64,000 nt of DNA from Rouxiella sp. S1S-2 (GCF_009208105.1 NZ_WFKL01000001.1:682001-746000); one strand, 5' to 3'. Positions 1-10,802 are shown, counted from the stretch's first letter. A program made the numbers and translations. The notes: a model not told the origin generated them from the sequence alone.

Positions 1-377
1 AAGGAGGCCTGTTTTTGCTGCTCGGCCAACTGGTGAATCGACGAGTCGCGGTCTGGATAAAAACTGCAGGCAGCGATAAACAGGCATCCCGGATAACGAT
101 GTTGTCTCACCTGCTCGTTAAGCACCTTATAGCGTGCCAGCAGCTTCTGAGGCGGGCTCAGGGATTCGTCGAGCAGCAACTGGCGGCGCCAGACGTCAAT
201 CTGGTCACCGTGATGCCGCAAGCAATCGTAAAGCAGCGCTTCGGCGTCTGGCCAGAAAAGCGTTAGTTCATTGAGTGGCACATCGACCAACTCGGAAACG
301 GCGTCCAGAGTGAGCGTGGCTATGCCGCGCTGCTCCAGTAAATTTAGCGTCTGGTCTAAAACCTGTTCTCGTAGCAC
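1..377 (-). CDS. yjdC: TetR-family transcriptional regulator YjdC (C-terminal end outside window)
   Basis: Reading the minus strand from a GTG at 377 gives a protein beginning [16 protein letters not shown], which aligns residue for residue with my memory of E. coli YjdC (MQREDVLGEALKLLE...). The N-terminal helix-turn-helix of TetR regulators is followed by the conserved block [16 protein letters not shown]. About 125 codons are in the window and the reading frame runs off its left edge. The GTG is chosen because AAGGAG lies just upstream (plus-strand 383-388); an in-frame ATG at 401 would add eight residues with no better ribosome site. It lies 144 bases downstream of dsbD on the same strand, as in E. 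coli. Its target genes are not known to me. Confidence 0.85.
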   Translation of the reverse strand, partial: MLREQVLDQTLNLLEQRGIATLTLDAVSELVDVPLNELTLFWPDAEALLYDCLRHHGDQIDVWRRQLLLDESLSPPQKLLARYKVLNEQVRQHRYPGCLFIAACSFYPDRDSSIHQLAEQQKQAS

Positions 378-521
378 TTTATCTCCTTCATTTCCCTGCA
401 TTCTTGGCTATGTCGCCACGTTGGCTGTGCTTGCTTGCCGCCCGATGTGAGGGGCAATTATTGGGAAATATAAAATCGTAATGTTTGCTACTGCACCAAT
501 AGCTCAGTCTAATAGTGTCGT

Positions 522-2285
522 TTAAGGCTGGGTATTGTGCAAATGTGTAGTGAATTTTGCGCTATCCATAAAGCCGGTCACCCGCGACTGCGGCAACTCT
601 TTACCGTCGGGACCGAAAAACAAAATGGTCGGCAGCCCAAGCACGCTAAGGCGTTTGAGCAGTGCGGCCTGTTGTGGACTGTTTTGGGTCACGTCGGCTT
701 GCAGCAGTAGCGTGTTAGCAAGTGCATCCTGCACCTGCGGCGTGCTGAATGTATATTTATCAAACTCTTTGCAGGCCACGCACCAGTCAGCATAGAGGTC
801 AAGCATAACGCGTCGGCCTTTAGCCTGCTGCAACGCCGCATTCAGCTCGTCAACGTTGTTTATTTTCTGAAAACTCAGCGCATGCGCTGAGGTCTGCGAG
901 CTAACGGCAGGGGCAAATACCCAATCCTGCAGCGGGCGGCTGACTATCAGTGCGGCAGCGAGAAACACCAACTGCAGCAGTCTGAAAACGCCGCGCGTGC
1001 TTTTAAGGCTCAGCTGTAAAGCCCAGCCGAAGAAGGCGATGCCTAAAATGCTCCACAGACGCAGTCCCCAGACGTCACCCAATATCCGCTCGAGTAAAAA
1101 CACCGGCAGCGCAAGAATGACAAAGCCAAAGCCTTCTTTTACATAGTGCATCCATGGACCGCTGCGTGGCAGCAGCCGATTACCAAACATAGTGGCCGCG
1201 ATGAGCGGAATACCCATGCCCAAAGCATAGAGATAAAGCGTACCCGCGCCAGCCCAAGGATTACCGCTTTGCGCAATGTAGAGCAAAATTGCGCTGAGCG
1301 GCGCGGTGGTGCAGGGTGAACAGATAAGCCCGGCCAAAGCACCCATGATGAACACGCCAATCAGCGATCCCCCTTTTTGCTCATTGCTCATTAACGCCAG
1401 CCGCGTTTGCAACGATGAAGGGAGCTGCAGGCTGAACAGGCCAAACATTGAGAGGGCCAGCGCAATAAACATCACTGACAAGCCAATCAGCACCCACGGG
1501 CTTTGCAGCGCGGCCTGAAATTGCAGTCCGGCGGCGGCAACCACGACGCCAAGCAGCGTGTAGGTTAGCGCCATTCCTTGCACATATAACATCGCCAGCA
1601 GGAAGATGCGTTTAAGACTGTGAGGACGCTCGCGGCCCAGAATAATACTCGAAATAAGCGGGTACATCGGCAGTACACAGGGGGTAAACGCAATACCGAT
1701 ACCGATAATCAGCGCCCAAAGCGGTGAGAAGGGCAGCGGCGTGGGCTGAGATGAAGTCTGAAGGGTTACCGGCGCAGACGGGGTGGGTGCCTCAGCAAGT
1801 GCAGTGGCACTGGCTTTACCGTCGGCAATTACTTCGTTCAGCGGCACTTCGCGGGTTTCAGGCGGATAGCAGAATCCTGCTGCCGCGCAGCCCTGATAAG
1901 TCACCCGAACCTTGGCGTTGTCCTTGGCATCGCGAATTGGGATCAGCAGGTTCAGATTATTTTTATAAATCTGTGAATCGCCAAAAAACTCGTCCTTGTG
2001 CGACAAGCCCTGTGGCAGGAAATAAGCCGCCAGGGTGGCGTTTTCGGGCACTATCTCGATTTTTTGGCGATAGAGGTAATAGCCCTCGCGTATCTGCCAA
2101 TTGAGCTTTAGCGCCGAGCCTTGTTGAGAGAAATCAAAGTTGAATGCTTGATTCACCTGCACAAACGGCTGTGAACTTGAGTCGCCAAACAGGGAAGCGT
2201 GGCTGTTGGCAGGCAAAAATAGCAGGCTGGACGACAGCAGCAGGCCGCACAGCAGAAAGAATTTTTTCAAAATCGGGTAATCCAT
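522..2285 (-). CDS. dsbD: Thiol:disulfide interchange protein DsbD
   Basis: Inner-membrane reductase that passes electrons from cytoplasmic thioredoxin to periplasmic DsbC, DsbG and CcmG. The order of parts is complete: signal peptide (about residues 1-31), periplasmic alpha domain with the redox pair Cys133/Cys139 (motif QGCAAAGFC), a block of eight membrane segments with the two buried cysteines in [10 protein letters not shown] and ICSPCTTAP, and a C-terminal thioredoxin-like gamma domain with WCVAC. At 587 residues it is slightly longer than the E. coli protein (565). The frame also allows a GTG one codon upstream (2288); the ATG is preferred but no strong ribosome site decides. In E. coli dsbD overlaps cutA, which is absent here, so dsbD follows dcuA directly after about 100 bases and seems to have its own promoter. 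Confidence 0.97.
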   Translation of the reverse strand: MDYPILKKFFLLCGLLLSSSLLFLPANSHASLFGDSSSQPFVQVNQAFNFDFSQQGSALKLNWQIREGYYLYRQKIEIVPENATLAAYFLPQGLSHKDEFFGDSQIYKNNLNLLIPIRDAKDNAKVRVTYQGCAAAGFCYPPETREVPLNEVIADGKASATALAEAPTPSAPVTLQTSSQPTPLPFSPLWALIIGIGIAFTPCVLPMYPLISSIILGRERPHSLKRIFLLAMLYVQGMALTYTLLGVVVAAAGLQFQAALQSPWVLIGLSVMFIALALSMFGLFSLQLPSSLQTRLALMSNEQKGGSLIGVFIMGALAGLICSPCTTAPLSAILLYIAQSGNPWAGAGTLYLYALGMGIPLIAATMFGNRLLPRSGPWMHYVKEGFGFVILALPVFLLERILGDVWGLRLWSILGIAFFGWALQLSLKSTRGVFRLLQLVFLAAALIVSRPLQDWVFAPAVSSQTSAHALSFQKINNVDELNAALQQAKGRRVMLDLYADWCVACKEFDKYTFSTPQVQDALANTLLLQADVTQNSPQQAALLKRLSVLGLPTILFFGPDGKELPQSRVTGFMDSAKFTTHLHNTQP

Positions 2286-2312
2286 CACAGGCGCATTTTC
2301 TCTTTTCTGGTC

Positions 2313-2343
2313 GGCGACAGGGCTTTCTGTCGCCTATTTTTTC
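2313..2343 (+). terminator. Terminator-like hairpin in the dcuA-dsbD gap
   Basis: A perfect 8-bp stem (GGCGACAG / CTGTCGCC) with a six-base loop is followed on the plus strand by TATTTTTTC. In that direction it is a textbook intrinsic terminator, but no plus-strand gene precedes it. Read on the minus strand it is a hairpin in the dsbD leader with an A-rich 5' side, and could end some dcuA transcripts or stabilise the dsbD mRNA. Confidence 0.55.
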
Positions 2344-2350
2344 ACCCGCC

Positions 2351-2379
2351 ATTATACGCGCCATGGCGGAATTGGAGAA
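2351..2379 (-). promoter_or_regulatory. Candidate sigma-70 promoter of dsbD
   Basis: On the minus strand a perfect -10 box TATAAT (plus 2351-2356) lies 66 bases upstream of the dsbD start, with a poor -35 (TTCTCC) 17 bases further. This would give dsbD its own transcript. The -35 matches the consensus at only three of six positions, so the call is tentative. Confidence 0.4.
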
Positions 2380-2389
2380 CGTCAGACTG

Positions 2390-3691
2390 TTAAAGAATGA
2401 TGCTGCCGAGTGCGAAGCTGAACATGACTGACAGAATTATCGCCACTGTACCCGGAATAAAGAACGGATGATTGAACACAAATTTTCCAATACGGGTCGT
2501 GCCGGTGTCGTCCATTTGCACGGCGGCCACCAGCGTGGGATAAGTGGGCAGGATGAACAGGCCGGAGACCGCGGAGAATGATGCGACGGCAGTCAGCGGT
2601 GAAACGTTCAGCGCTAAAGCTAGCGGCATCAGCGCTTTGGCAGTTGCTGCCTGAGAATAAAGCAGCGCTGAGCTGAAGAAAAAGATCACCGCCAGCAGCC
2701 ACGGATGGGCCTGAATCATGCCGCCCGCGGTGTCTTTTATCCACCCGAGATTGGCCTGCACGAAGGTGTCGCCCAGCCACGCCACGCCGAGAATACAGAT
2801 ACAGGCGCTCATACCGGCTTTAAATGTTCCCGACGATAGAATCAGGTCGGTATCGACTTTGCAAAGCAGGGTAATCAGCGTGGCAACGCTCAGCATGATG
2901 ATGAGAATCGCGCTGTTGGTGGTCATCGGTGGTGTCGTCACCAGACCGATGCTCGGGCTGCTGATCACCGCGTAGGCCACAACCGACAACACGCCGAGTA
3001 AAAAGATGCACACCGAGGCCTTGGCGCGCGGCTGAACCTTAAGGATTTTATTGCCGCGCAGGCTGATTAGACCTTCTTTAAAGCGCTTCTGATAGGTTGG
3101 GTCATCGCTCAGTGTTGAGTCAAAACACAGGCTAACGAAGATGGAGGTCAGAATTATCGCGCACAGTGTAGAGGGAATAAGCACCATCAACAGATGCAGA
3201 TAACTGACGCCGTGACCTTCCATCACTGACGACATGTAAACCACGGCGGCAGAGATAGGAGAGGCGGTAATGGCAATTTGCGCCGCAACCACGGCGGTCG
3301 AAAGTGGACGGCTGGGCTTGATGCCCTGCTCTTTTGACACCTCGGCAATCACCGGCAGGGCAGAGAGTGAAATATTTCCCGTGCCGGCCAGCACGGTCAG
3401 GCAGTAGGTGACGATTGGCGCCAGAATAGTGATGTGGCGGGGATTACGTCGCAGCAACTTCTCTGTTTGCAACACCAGGAAATCCATTCCTCCCGCGACC
3501 TGCATGGCCGAGATGGCGGCGATCACAGCCATCACAATGGAAATAACATCGAATGGGATGGTTCCGGGTTTAACGCCAATCAGTGCCAGCGCCAACACAC
3601 CTAGCCCACCGGCAAAACCAATGCCGACCCCGCCGAGACGAGCCCCCAGAAAAATAGCTGCAAAAACGATGATTAATTCAATGATTACCAT
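2390..3691 (-). CDS. dcuA: Anaerobic C4-dicarboxylate antiporter DcuA
   Basis: Inner-membrane carrier that exchanges aspartate, fumarate or malate for succinate. The 433-residue length equals that of E. coli DcuA, the protein is almost wholly hydrophobic (10-12 predicted membrane segments), and it opens MVIIELIIVFAAIFLGARLG with the Dcu-family Gly-rich pattern. It follows aspA on the same strand with a 173-base gap. The pairing is functional: DcuA brings in aspartate, AspA deaminates it to fumarate, and fumarate reductase (11999-15343) uses the fumarate as electron acceptor. A good FNR-like site lies about 130 bases upstream (3821-3834). Confidence 0.97.
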   Translation of the reverse strand: MVIIELIIVFAAIFLGARLGGVGIGFAGGLGVLALALIGVKPGTIPFDVISIVMAVIAAISAMQVAGGMDFLVLQTEKLLRRNPRHITILAPIVTYCLTVLAGTGNISLSALPVIAEVSKEQGIKPSRPLSTAVVAAQIAITASPISAAVVYMSSVMEGHGVSYLHLLMVLIPSTLCAIILTSIFVSLCFDSTLSDDPTYQKRFKEGLISLRGNKILKVQPRAKASVCIFLLGVLSVVAYAVISSPSIGLVTTPPMTTNSAILIIMLSVATLITLLCKVDTDLILSSGTFKAGMSACICILGVAWLGDTFVQANLGWIKDTAGGMIQAHPWLLAVIFFFSSALLYSQAATAKALMPLALALNVSPLTAVASFSAVSGLFILPTYPTLVAAVQMDDTGTTRIGKFVFNHPFFIPGTVAIILSVMFSFALGSIIL

Positions 3692-3820
3692 AATGACTTT
3701 TCCATTAGTCTCGAAAATTTACTTACCGGAGAGTTTAATGGGGAAGTATCAATAAAACGCAGCGTTGTGACAGTGTTTTGTTTAAAAATAAGGGCGCGAG
3801 GTTAAAAAATCCTCACACCC

Positions 3821-3834
3821 TTGATTAAGCTCAA
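3821..3834 (-). promoter_or_regulatory. Candidate FNR box upstream of dcuA
   Basis: The sequence TTGATTAAGCTCAA matches the FNR consensus TTGAT-N4-ATCAA at nine of ten fixed positions. It lies in the aspA-dcuA gap, 130 bases before the dcuA start codon, which suits oxygen-responsive control of a fumarate-respiration transporter. The dyad also falls just after the weak aspA hairpin (3839-3856). Site function is inferred from sequence only. Confidence 0.45.
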
Positions 3835-3864
3835 ACCTCAAGCGTTGACACGCTTGGATAAAAG

Positions 3865-5301
3865 CTACTGCTCGTTTTCATCGGTATAACGTTTGGCTTT
3901 GTAGGCCGGATGCATCAGGTTCTCAACCGAGAAGATGTCGTCGAGCTCGGCGGCGGTCAGCAGGCCGCGCTCCAGTACCACTTCGCGCACGCTTTTACCG
4001 GTTTCCGCACAGATTTTACCGACAATATCGCCGTTGTGGTGGCCGATAAATGGGTTCAGGTAGGTTACGATCCCGATTGAATTAAACACATAGAATTCAC
4101 ACACTTCTTTATTAGCAGTAATGCCGTTGATGCATTTTTCCAGCAGGTTGTAGCAGGCATTGGTCAGGATATGGATAGATTCAAACATCGCCTGGCCAAT
4201 AACGGGTTCCATGACATTGAGCTGCAGCTGGCCCGCTTCTGCCGCCATAGTGACGCAGATGTCGTTGCCAATGACTTTGAAGCACACCTGATTCACCACT
4301 TCCGGGATAACCGGGTTCACCTTGGCAGGCATGATAGATGAGCCGGCCTGCAGTTCTGGCAAATTAATCTCGTTCAAACCGGCACGTGGGCCGGAAGAGA
4401 GCAGGCGCAGGTCATTACAGATTTTAGACAGTTTAACTGCCAGACGTTTCAACGAGCTGTGCACCATAACGTACGCGCCGCAGTCTGAGGTCGCCTCAAT
4501 CAAGTCTTCTGCCGGTACGCAGGGAAGGTTGCTGACTTCGGCCAACTTCTGCACCGCCAGCGCCTGATAGCCTTCAGGCGTATTCAGCCGAGTACCGATA
4601 GCCGTTGCCCCAAGGTTAACCTCAAGCAGCAGTTCGCCGGTGCGCAGCAGATTGCGGGTTTCTTCTTTTAATAGCACGTTAAACGCGTGGAACTCTTGGC
4701 CCAGCGTCATCGGCACCGCGTCTTGTAGTTGGGTGCGGCCCATCTTCAGGATTTTTTCGAACTCTACCGATTTGCGCTCGAAACCGTCACCCAGCTGGGC
4801 AATGGCATCAATAAGTTTAAGCACCGAGGCGTAGACCGCCAGACGGAAACCGGTTGGGTAAGCATCGTTGGTCGATTGGCATTTGTTCAGGTGATCGTTG
4901 GGATTCAGGAACTGATAGTCCCCTTTTTGATGGCCCATCAGCTCAAGGCCGATATTCGCCAACACCTCGTTGGTGTTCATGTTTACAGAAGTACCGGCAC
5001 CGCCCTGGAAAACGTCGATGGGGAATTGGTCCATGCATTTCCCTTTATCTAACACTTCATCACAGGCCTGAATAATCACGTCGGCAATTTTGCGAGGGAT
5101 AGTTTGCAGCTCTTTATTGGCTAACGCGGCCGCTTTTTTTACCATCACCATGCCACGGACAAATTCCGGAACATCGCTGATTTTAGTGTTACTAATATAA
5201 AAGTTTTCAACAGCGCGCAGGGTATGAATACCCCAGTAAGCATCGGCTGGCACTTCACGTGTGCCCAGCAGATCTTCCTCGATACGGATCGTATTTGACA
5301 T
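3865..5301 (-). CDS. aspA: Aspartate ammonia-lyase (aspartase)
   Basis: Cytoplasmic homotetramer that converts L-aspartate to fumarate and ammonia. The 478-residue length equals the E. coli enzyme, and the superfamily signature [12 protein letters not shown], carrying the catalytic serine loop, is present around residue 320. [10 protein letters not shown] and TTATG-like substrate-binding stretches are also conserved. The start ATG encodes [19 protein letters not shown], the family start. A hairpin with stem CAAGCG/CGCTTG (3839-3856) lies just downstream but lacks a T-run, so read-through into dcuA is plausible. A perfect CRP palindrome lies 180 bases upstream of the start, consistent with the catabolite control known for aspA. 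Confidence 0.98.
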   Translation of the reverse strand: MSNTIRIEEDLLGTREVPADAYWGIHTLRAVENFYISNTKISDVPEFVRGMVMVKKAAALANKELQTIPRKIADVIIQACDEVLDKGKCMDQFPIDVFQGGAGTSVNMNTNEVLANIGLELMGHQKGDYQFLNPNDHLNKCQSTNDAYPTGFRLAVYASVLKLIDAIAQLGDGFERKSVEFEKILKMGRTQLQDAVPMTLGQEFHAFNVLLKEETRNLLRTGELLLEVNLGATAIGTRLNTPEGYQALAVQKLAEVSNLPCVPAEDLIEATSDCGAYVMVHSSLKRLAVKLSKICNDLRLLSSGPRAGLNEINLPELQAGSSIMPAKVNPVIPEVVNQVCFKVIGNDICVTMAAEAGQLQLNVMEPVIGQAMFESIHILTNACYNLLEKCINGITANKEVCEFYVFNSIGIVTYLNPFIGHHNGDIVGKICAETGKSVREVVLERGLLTAAELDDIFSVENLMHPAYKAKRYTDENEQ

Positions 5302-5405
5302 GAGAACCTTCTTTTTGGTGCTAAACAGTTACAGGCTGATTAGAGAGATGTTACAGACGCTGAGTTAAATAAAATAATACACCACTAAGAGCGACCGCGA
5401 GGGCG

Positions 5406-5411
5406 ATCATA
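5406..5411 (-). promoter_or_regulatory. Candidate aspA -10 box
   Basis: TATGAT on the minus strand (plus-strand atcata) has one mismatch to the consensus and would place the transcript start near 5399, about 98 bases before the aspA ATG. The matching -35 region (near 5429-5434) is poor, as expected of an activator-dependent promoter, and the CRP palindrome would then sit at about -90. Confidence 0.35.
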
Positions 5412-5481
5412 TGCTGCTCTTGGCGAAATGCACGCACTTAGTGCATTACGGCAATGCTTTTGTTCGAAAGGTTTACGTATC

Positions 5482-5497
5482 TGTGAAATTTCTCACA
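5482..5497 (-). promoter_or_regulatory. CRP (cAMP receptor protein) binding site
   Basis: TGTGAAATTTCTCACA is a perfect match to the CRP core TGTGA-N6-TCACA. It sits in the middle of the 379-base gap between divergent aspA (start 5301) and fxsA (start 5681). E. coli aspA is CRP-activated, so aspA is the likelier target, but the site could serve both genes. Apart from this site and the aspA -10 candidate, nothing else clear was seen in the gap. Confidence 0.75.
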
Positions 5498-5680
5498 AAT
5501 CAGTACCTCGACCAATTTAAATATCGCCAACGGCTTGAAATGACCCGTTAACGATACCATCTCATGGTAGTCAGCCTTCATAGGATAAGCCTATGGGGCC
5601 CCTATTATAGAGTTCTGAATCGCTGGCTTAACGTGTGATTCAGGGCCCTCTAGATATATTACAAGTATAAGGAGAGCGCA

Positions 5681-6163
5681 GTGCGCTGGTTACCTCTACT
5701 GCTGTTGTTTCTGTTGGCTTACATAGAAATAACCTTATTTATCAAAGTTGCTGCCGTGTTAGGTGTGGCAATGACCCTGCTGCTGGTGGTTTTCACCTCC
5801 TGCGTTGGCGTCTCTCTGGTGCGCAATCAGGGGATGAAAACTATCTTCCAGATGCAGCAAAAGCTGGCTCAGGGTGAGAGTCCGGCGGCCGAAATGGTGA
5901 AAAGCGTGTCGCTGGTGCTGGCCGGATTCCTGTTGCTTGTCCCTGGTTTCTTCACCGATATTTTGGGCCTTCTGCTGCTGTTGCCGCCGGTGCAAAAATC
6001 GCTGACCCTAAAATTAATGCCGCATTTAAATATTTATCGCCCCGGGGGTGCAGGTCCAGCGACGGGTAACACCTTTGACGGCGAGTTCCAGCGTAAAGAC
6101 GACCACACTGAGCGGCTGGTCTCTCAGATTGAAGATGACCGCAAAGATCCGAAAGATCGCTAA
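5681..6163 (+). CDS. fxsA: Membrane protein FxsA
   Basis: Small inner-membrane protein of 160 residues, whose overproduction in E. coli relieves F-plasmid exclusion of phage T7; its normal role is unknown. It opens MRWLPLLLLFLLAYIEITLF, with hydrophobic segments around residues 3-20, 24-45 and 75-105 and a charged hydrophilic tail from about residue 120. The start is a GTG preceded by AAGGAGAG. As in E. coli it lies between aspA (divergent) and the groE operon. The last codon is followed within seven bases by a perfect 14-bp inverted repeat (6170-6202). Confidence 0.92.
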   Translation: MRWLPLLLLFLLAYIEITLFIKVAAVLGVAMTLLLVVFTSCVGVSLVRNQGMKTIFQMQQKLAQGESPAAEMVKSVSLVLAGFLLLVPGFFTDILGLLLLLPPVQKSLTLKLMPHLNIYRPGGAGPATGNTFDGEFQRKDDHTERLVSQIEDDRKDPKDR

Positions 6164-6169
6164 GTTTGC

Positions 6170-6202
6170 GCAGAAAGAAAATTCAAAAAATTTTCTTTCT
6201 GC
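6170..6202. repeat. Perfect 14-bp inverted repeat upstream of groES
   Basis: GCAGAAAGAAAATT and its exact complement AATTTTCTTTCTGC are separated by five bases (CAAAA). The repeat starts just after the fxsA stop codon and ends one base before the -35 box of the groE heat-shock promoter. It is AT-rich with no following T-run, so it does not look like a standard terminator, and it is not the CIRCE operator (TTAGCACTC-N9-GAGTGCTAA). Confidence 0.85.
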
Positions 6203-6203
6203 C

Positions 6204-6232
6204 CTTGAAGGGGCGCGGAATGCCCCCATTAA
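6204..6232 (+). promoter_or_regulatory. Sigma-32 heat-shock promoter of groES-groEL
   Basis: CTTGAA (6204-6209) and CCCCATTAA (6224-6232) match the RpoH -35 and -10 elements with a 14-base spacer. The element closely resembles the E. coli groE promoter, including the C-run before CTTGAA and the GGGGCG after it. The groES start codon is 85 bases downstream of the -10 box. Confidence 0.92.
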
Positions 6233-6283
6233 TCAAACCACGAGGTCAGGATTGGCTTGTACCTGACATTCAACCCTAAATAA

Positions 6284-6610
<327 letters not shown>

Positions 6611-6647
6611 TCGTCTCATATCACTTTTTCTGAACTGAACGAATTGA

Positions 6648-8306
<1,659 letters not shown>

Positions 8307-8366
8307 TCATCCCCCAGCGGCTTTTCTGCTGAATTTTGACCACGCTTCGGCGTTGTCAGAGTTAAA

Positions 8367-8398
8367 GAAACCCGGCCTTTTTAGGTCGGGTTTTTTTA
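8367..8398 (+). terminator. Intrinsic terminator of groES-groEL
   Basis: Stem AAACCCGGCC / GGTCGGGTTT around a TTTTTA loop, followed by a run of seven T. It lies 60 bases after the groEL stop codon. Confidence 0.9.
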
Positions 8399-8599
8399 TT
8401 TGTACCTTTATTTTGTCGGGTTAAGTAAGATAAGTCTCATCGTCCAGATTAAATAACGTGTAGACTAGTGCCACGCTCTATTACGGGTTCGTTTCAGATA
8501 ATGCGTTGAATTTTGGGTAAACTCGGCAACGGATGCCTTAGATTGCGAAATGTTATCTGATAGGCGTTAAGTACTTCTCAAAAATAAATGGGGAAAGAG

Positions 8600-8944
8600 A
8601 TGCGGATTAAAATGTTGCTTGGCCTTTCAGCTGCCATGTTGCTGGCGGGTTGCAGCACAACACAACAATTAAGTTCTGCCGGTCAACAAGTCAAATTTAC
8701 CGACGACAAGCCGAGCAGCCAGTGTCAGCCTTTGGGAACCGTAACTGGCGCACAGAGCAACTGGTTCTCAGGCACCAACGGTGACGGCAGCGCGATGCGC
8801 GGCGCAGCAAATGACCTGCGTAACAAAGCGGCAGAAATGGGCGGCAATACCATTTATGGTGCCAACAGCCCGACGCAAAATATTTTGTCCAGCCTCGCGC
8901 CGCTCGACAGCAAAATGGTGGGTCAGGTTTATAAGTGCCCTTAA
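8600..8944 (+). CDS. yjeI: DUF4156-family lipoprotein YjeI
   Basis: A 114-residue lipoprotein of unknown function. The signal peptide MRIKMLLGLSAAMLLAGC ends in a lipobox (LLAG-C), so the mature protein should be lipid-anchored at Cys18. Later stretches (QSNW, MRGAANDLRNKAAEMGGN, a C-terminal GQVYKCP) match my memory of E. coli YjeI, which also lies downstream of groEL. An upstream in-frame ATG at 8588 would add MGKE; the ATG at 8600 is preferred because GGGGAAAGAG then serves as ribosome site and the length fits the homologue. The single-gene transcript ends at 8973-9004. Confidence 0.88.
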   Translation: MRIKMLLGLSAAMLLAGCSTTQQLSSAGQQVKFTDDKPSSQCQPLGTVTGAQSNWFSGTNGDGSAMRGAANDLRNKAAEMGGNTIYGANSPTQNILSSLAPLDSKMVGQVYKCP

Positions 8945-8972
8945 GTGGCCAAAACCGATAAATACCGCCAAT

Positions 8973-9004
8973 AAAAAAGGGATGCCAACGGGCATCCCTT
9001 TTGC
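8973..9004. terminator. Bidirectional terminator between yjeI and epmB
   Basis: Stem GGGATGCC / GGCATCCC with loop AACG, flanked by an A-run on the left and a T-run on the right, so it can end transcripts from both convergent genes. Confidence 0.88.
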
Positions 9005-9048
9005 TTTATGCGACTCTGAAACTTATCAGTAAAAAAATCACGAAAAAA

Positions 9049-10077
9049 TCACGACTGTTTCAGATTTAAATCCAGTGGCGTTTTGCTAGGCTCTCCACCA
9101 ATCTCACGGGTTAGCGTAGGTACCATGTAGCCGGAAACGCGGCTGAGCAGGCCTTTAATCAAGACTCTTGCCTCATCGTCGTTGACCATGAAATGCGCCG
9201 CGCCCTGTACTTTGTCGAGCACGTGAATGTAGTAGGGCATAATGCCCGCATCAAACAGCGCATTGCTCAGCGCCGCCAGGGTCTCGACGCAGTCGTTAAC
9301 GCCGCGAAGTAATACGCTTTGATTGAGCAATGTCACACCCGAATTTTTCAAACGCGTCATACTTTCACGCAGTGCGTCGTCAATTTCGTTGGCGTGATTG
9401 ATATGGGTCACCATCAGTACCTGCAGTCTAGAGTCACTCAGGCGCTGGCAAAGCCCCTCAGTGATGCGTGCAGGAATAACTACCGGTAAACGCGTATGAA
9501 TTCGCAGACGTTTAATGTGTGGAATGCCTTCCAGCTCGCTAATGAGCCAGTCGAGTTCATGGTCTTTCGCCATCAACGGGTCACCACCGGAGAAAATTAT
9601 TTCATCCAGTTCGGGCTGAGTACGGATATACTCCAGCGCCTGAGACCAATTATTTTTGTTTCCCTGATTTTCCTGATAGGGAAAATGGCGTCTAAAGCAG
9701 TAGCGGCAGTTAACCGCACAGCTGCCTTTGACCAGCAACAGTGCGCGATTGCGGTACTTGTGCAATAACCCCGGTACCACGCTTTTTTGTTCATCGAGCG
9801 GGTCAGTGCTAAAGCCGGGTGCCGCGATAAATTCTTCGCGTGCCGTCAGAACCTGCAAAAGTAAAGGGTCTTGTGGATCGCCCGACCGCATGCGCGCAAC
9901 AAATGCGCGGGGTACGCGTAACGGGAATAAACGACGGGCTTCGCGGCCCTGCTGCAATTGTGCATGATCGTTAAGTGCCAGAAGCGTAAGCAGTTCGTCC
10001 GGGTCTGTAATAACATCGCCGAGTTGATGCAACCAATCTTCTCTAAAAGGCGTTTTTAGGGTTACAATGTGTGCCAT
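9049..10077 (-). CDS. epmB: EF-P beta-lysylation protein EpmB (lysine 2,3-aminomutase)
   Basis: Radical-SAM enzyme that converts (S)-alpha-lysine to (R)-beta-lysine, the substrate EpmA attaches to elongation factor P. The radical-SAM cluster motif CAVNCRYC gives cysteines 120, 124 and 127, and the PLP/lysine mutase features (FSGGDPL, HTRLPVV) follow. Length is 342 residues, as in E. coli. It is divergent from its client gene efp across only 40 bases, so both promoters must overlap or lie partly inside the genes. The third member, epmA, is at 15543-16520. Confidence 0.97.
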   Translation of the reverse strand: MAHIVTLKTPFREDWLHQLGDVITDPDELLTLLALNDHAQLQQGREARRLFPLRVPRAFVARMRSGDPQDPLLLQVLTAREEFIAAPGFSTDPLDEQKSVVPGLLHKYRNRALLLVKGSCAVNCRYCFRRHFPYQENQGNKNNWSQALEYIRTQPELDEIIFSGGDPLMAKDHELDWLISELEGIPHIKRLRIHTRLPVVIPARITEGLCQRLSDSRLQVLMVTHINHANEIDDALRESMTRLKNSGVTLLNQSVLLRGVNDCVETLAALSNALFDAGIMPYYIHVLDKVQGAAHFMVNDDEARVLIKGLLSRVSGYMVPTLTREIGGEPSKTPLDLNLKQS

Positions 10078-10117
10078 TTTTTTGGCTAAGCTACCAGTTT
10101 AAAATTAGAGGGCCATT

Positions 10118-10684
10118 ATGGCGACTTATTCTAGCAACGATTTCCGTCCGGGTCTTAAAATCATGTTCGAGAACGAGCCTTACGCGATCGAATCCAGTGA
10201 ATTTGTTAAACCGGGCAAGGGTCAGGCTTTCGCACGCGTTAAGATGCGTCGTCTGCTGACCGGTTCTCGCGTAGAGAAAACCTTCAAGTCTACTGACTCT
10301 TGTGAAGGCGCGGACGTTGTTGATACCAACATGAACTACCTGTACAACGACGGTGAGTTCTACCACTTTATGCACCCGGAAACTTTCGAGCAGCACGGTG
10401 TGGATGAGAAGACCGTTTCTGATGCGTCAAAATGGCTGCAGGACAACGCGGAATGTATCGTTACCCTGTGGGACGGTCGTCCTATCGCCGTCCAGCCACC
10501 GAACTTCATCGAAGCTGAAATCACCGAAACTGACCCAGGTTTGAAAGGTGATACTGCCGGTACCGGCGGCAAACCCGCGACTCTGTCTACTGGCGCCGTT
10601 GTTAAGGTTCCATTGTTCGTACAGATCGGCGAAGTTGTTCGTGTTGATACCCGTTCTGGCGAATACGTTTCACGCGTTAAGTAA
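10118..10684 (+). CDS. efp: Elongation factor P
   Basis: tRNA-shaped factor that rescues ribosomes stalled at polyproline stretches. The 188-residue protein has the three-domain EF-P layout, and the modified lysine is Lys34 in the loop [10 protein letters not shown]. EpmB and EpmA, both encoded nearby, supply the beta-lysyl modification. The last 19 bases including the stop codon are repeated immediately downstream (10665-10702). Codon use is that of a highly expressed gene. Confidence 0.99.
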   Translation: MATYSSNDFRPGLKIMFENEPYAIESSEFVKPGKGQAFARVKMRRLLTGSRVEKTFKSTDSCEGADVVDTNMNYLYNDGEFYHFMHPETFEQHGVDEKTVSDASKWLQDNAECIVTLWDGRPIAVQPPNFIEAEITETDPGLKGDTAGTGGKPATLSTGAVVKVPLFVQIGEVVRVDTRSGEYVSRVK

Positions 10685-10721
10685 CGTTTCACGCGTTAAG
10701 TAACGTTTTCTCGTTAAATAA
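10665..10721 (+). repeat. 19-bp tandem repeat over the efp stop codon
   Basis: The unit ACGTTTCACGCGTTAAGTA occurs twice exactly (10665-10683 and 10684-10702), followed by a third, degenerate copy to about 10721. The first copy contains the last efp codons and most of the stop codon; the second repeats them in the 3' untranslated region. Confidence 0.9.
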
Positions 10722-10802
10722 CAGTGCACTAACGTGTTTTGCAAGAGAGCACCACCGCTGCTGTGGTGCTCGTGTTCGACCCATTAATTGGATTGCGTAA
10801 CA

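Noticed and set aside
5534..5563. Possible sigma-32 promoter for fxsA (CTTGAA then CCATCT)
   Set aside because: Spacer of 16 bases and a poor -10 box; much weaker than the groE promoter.
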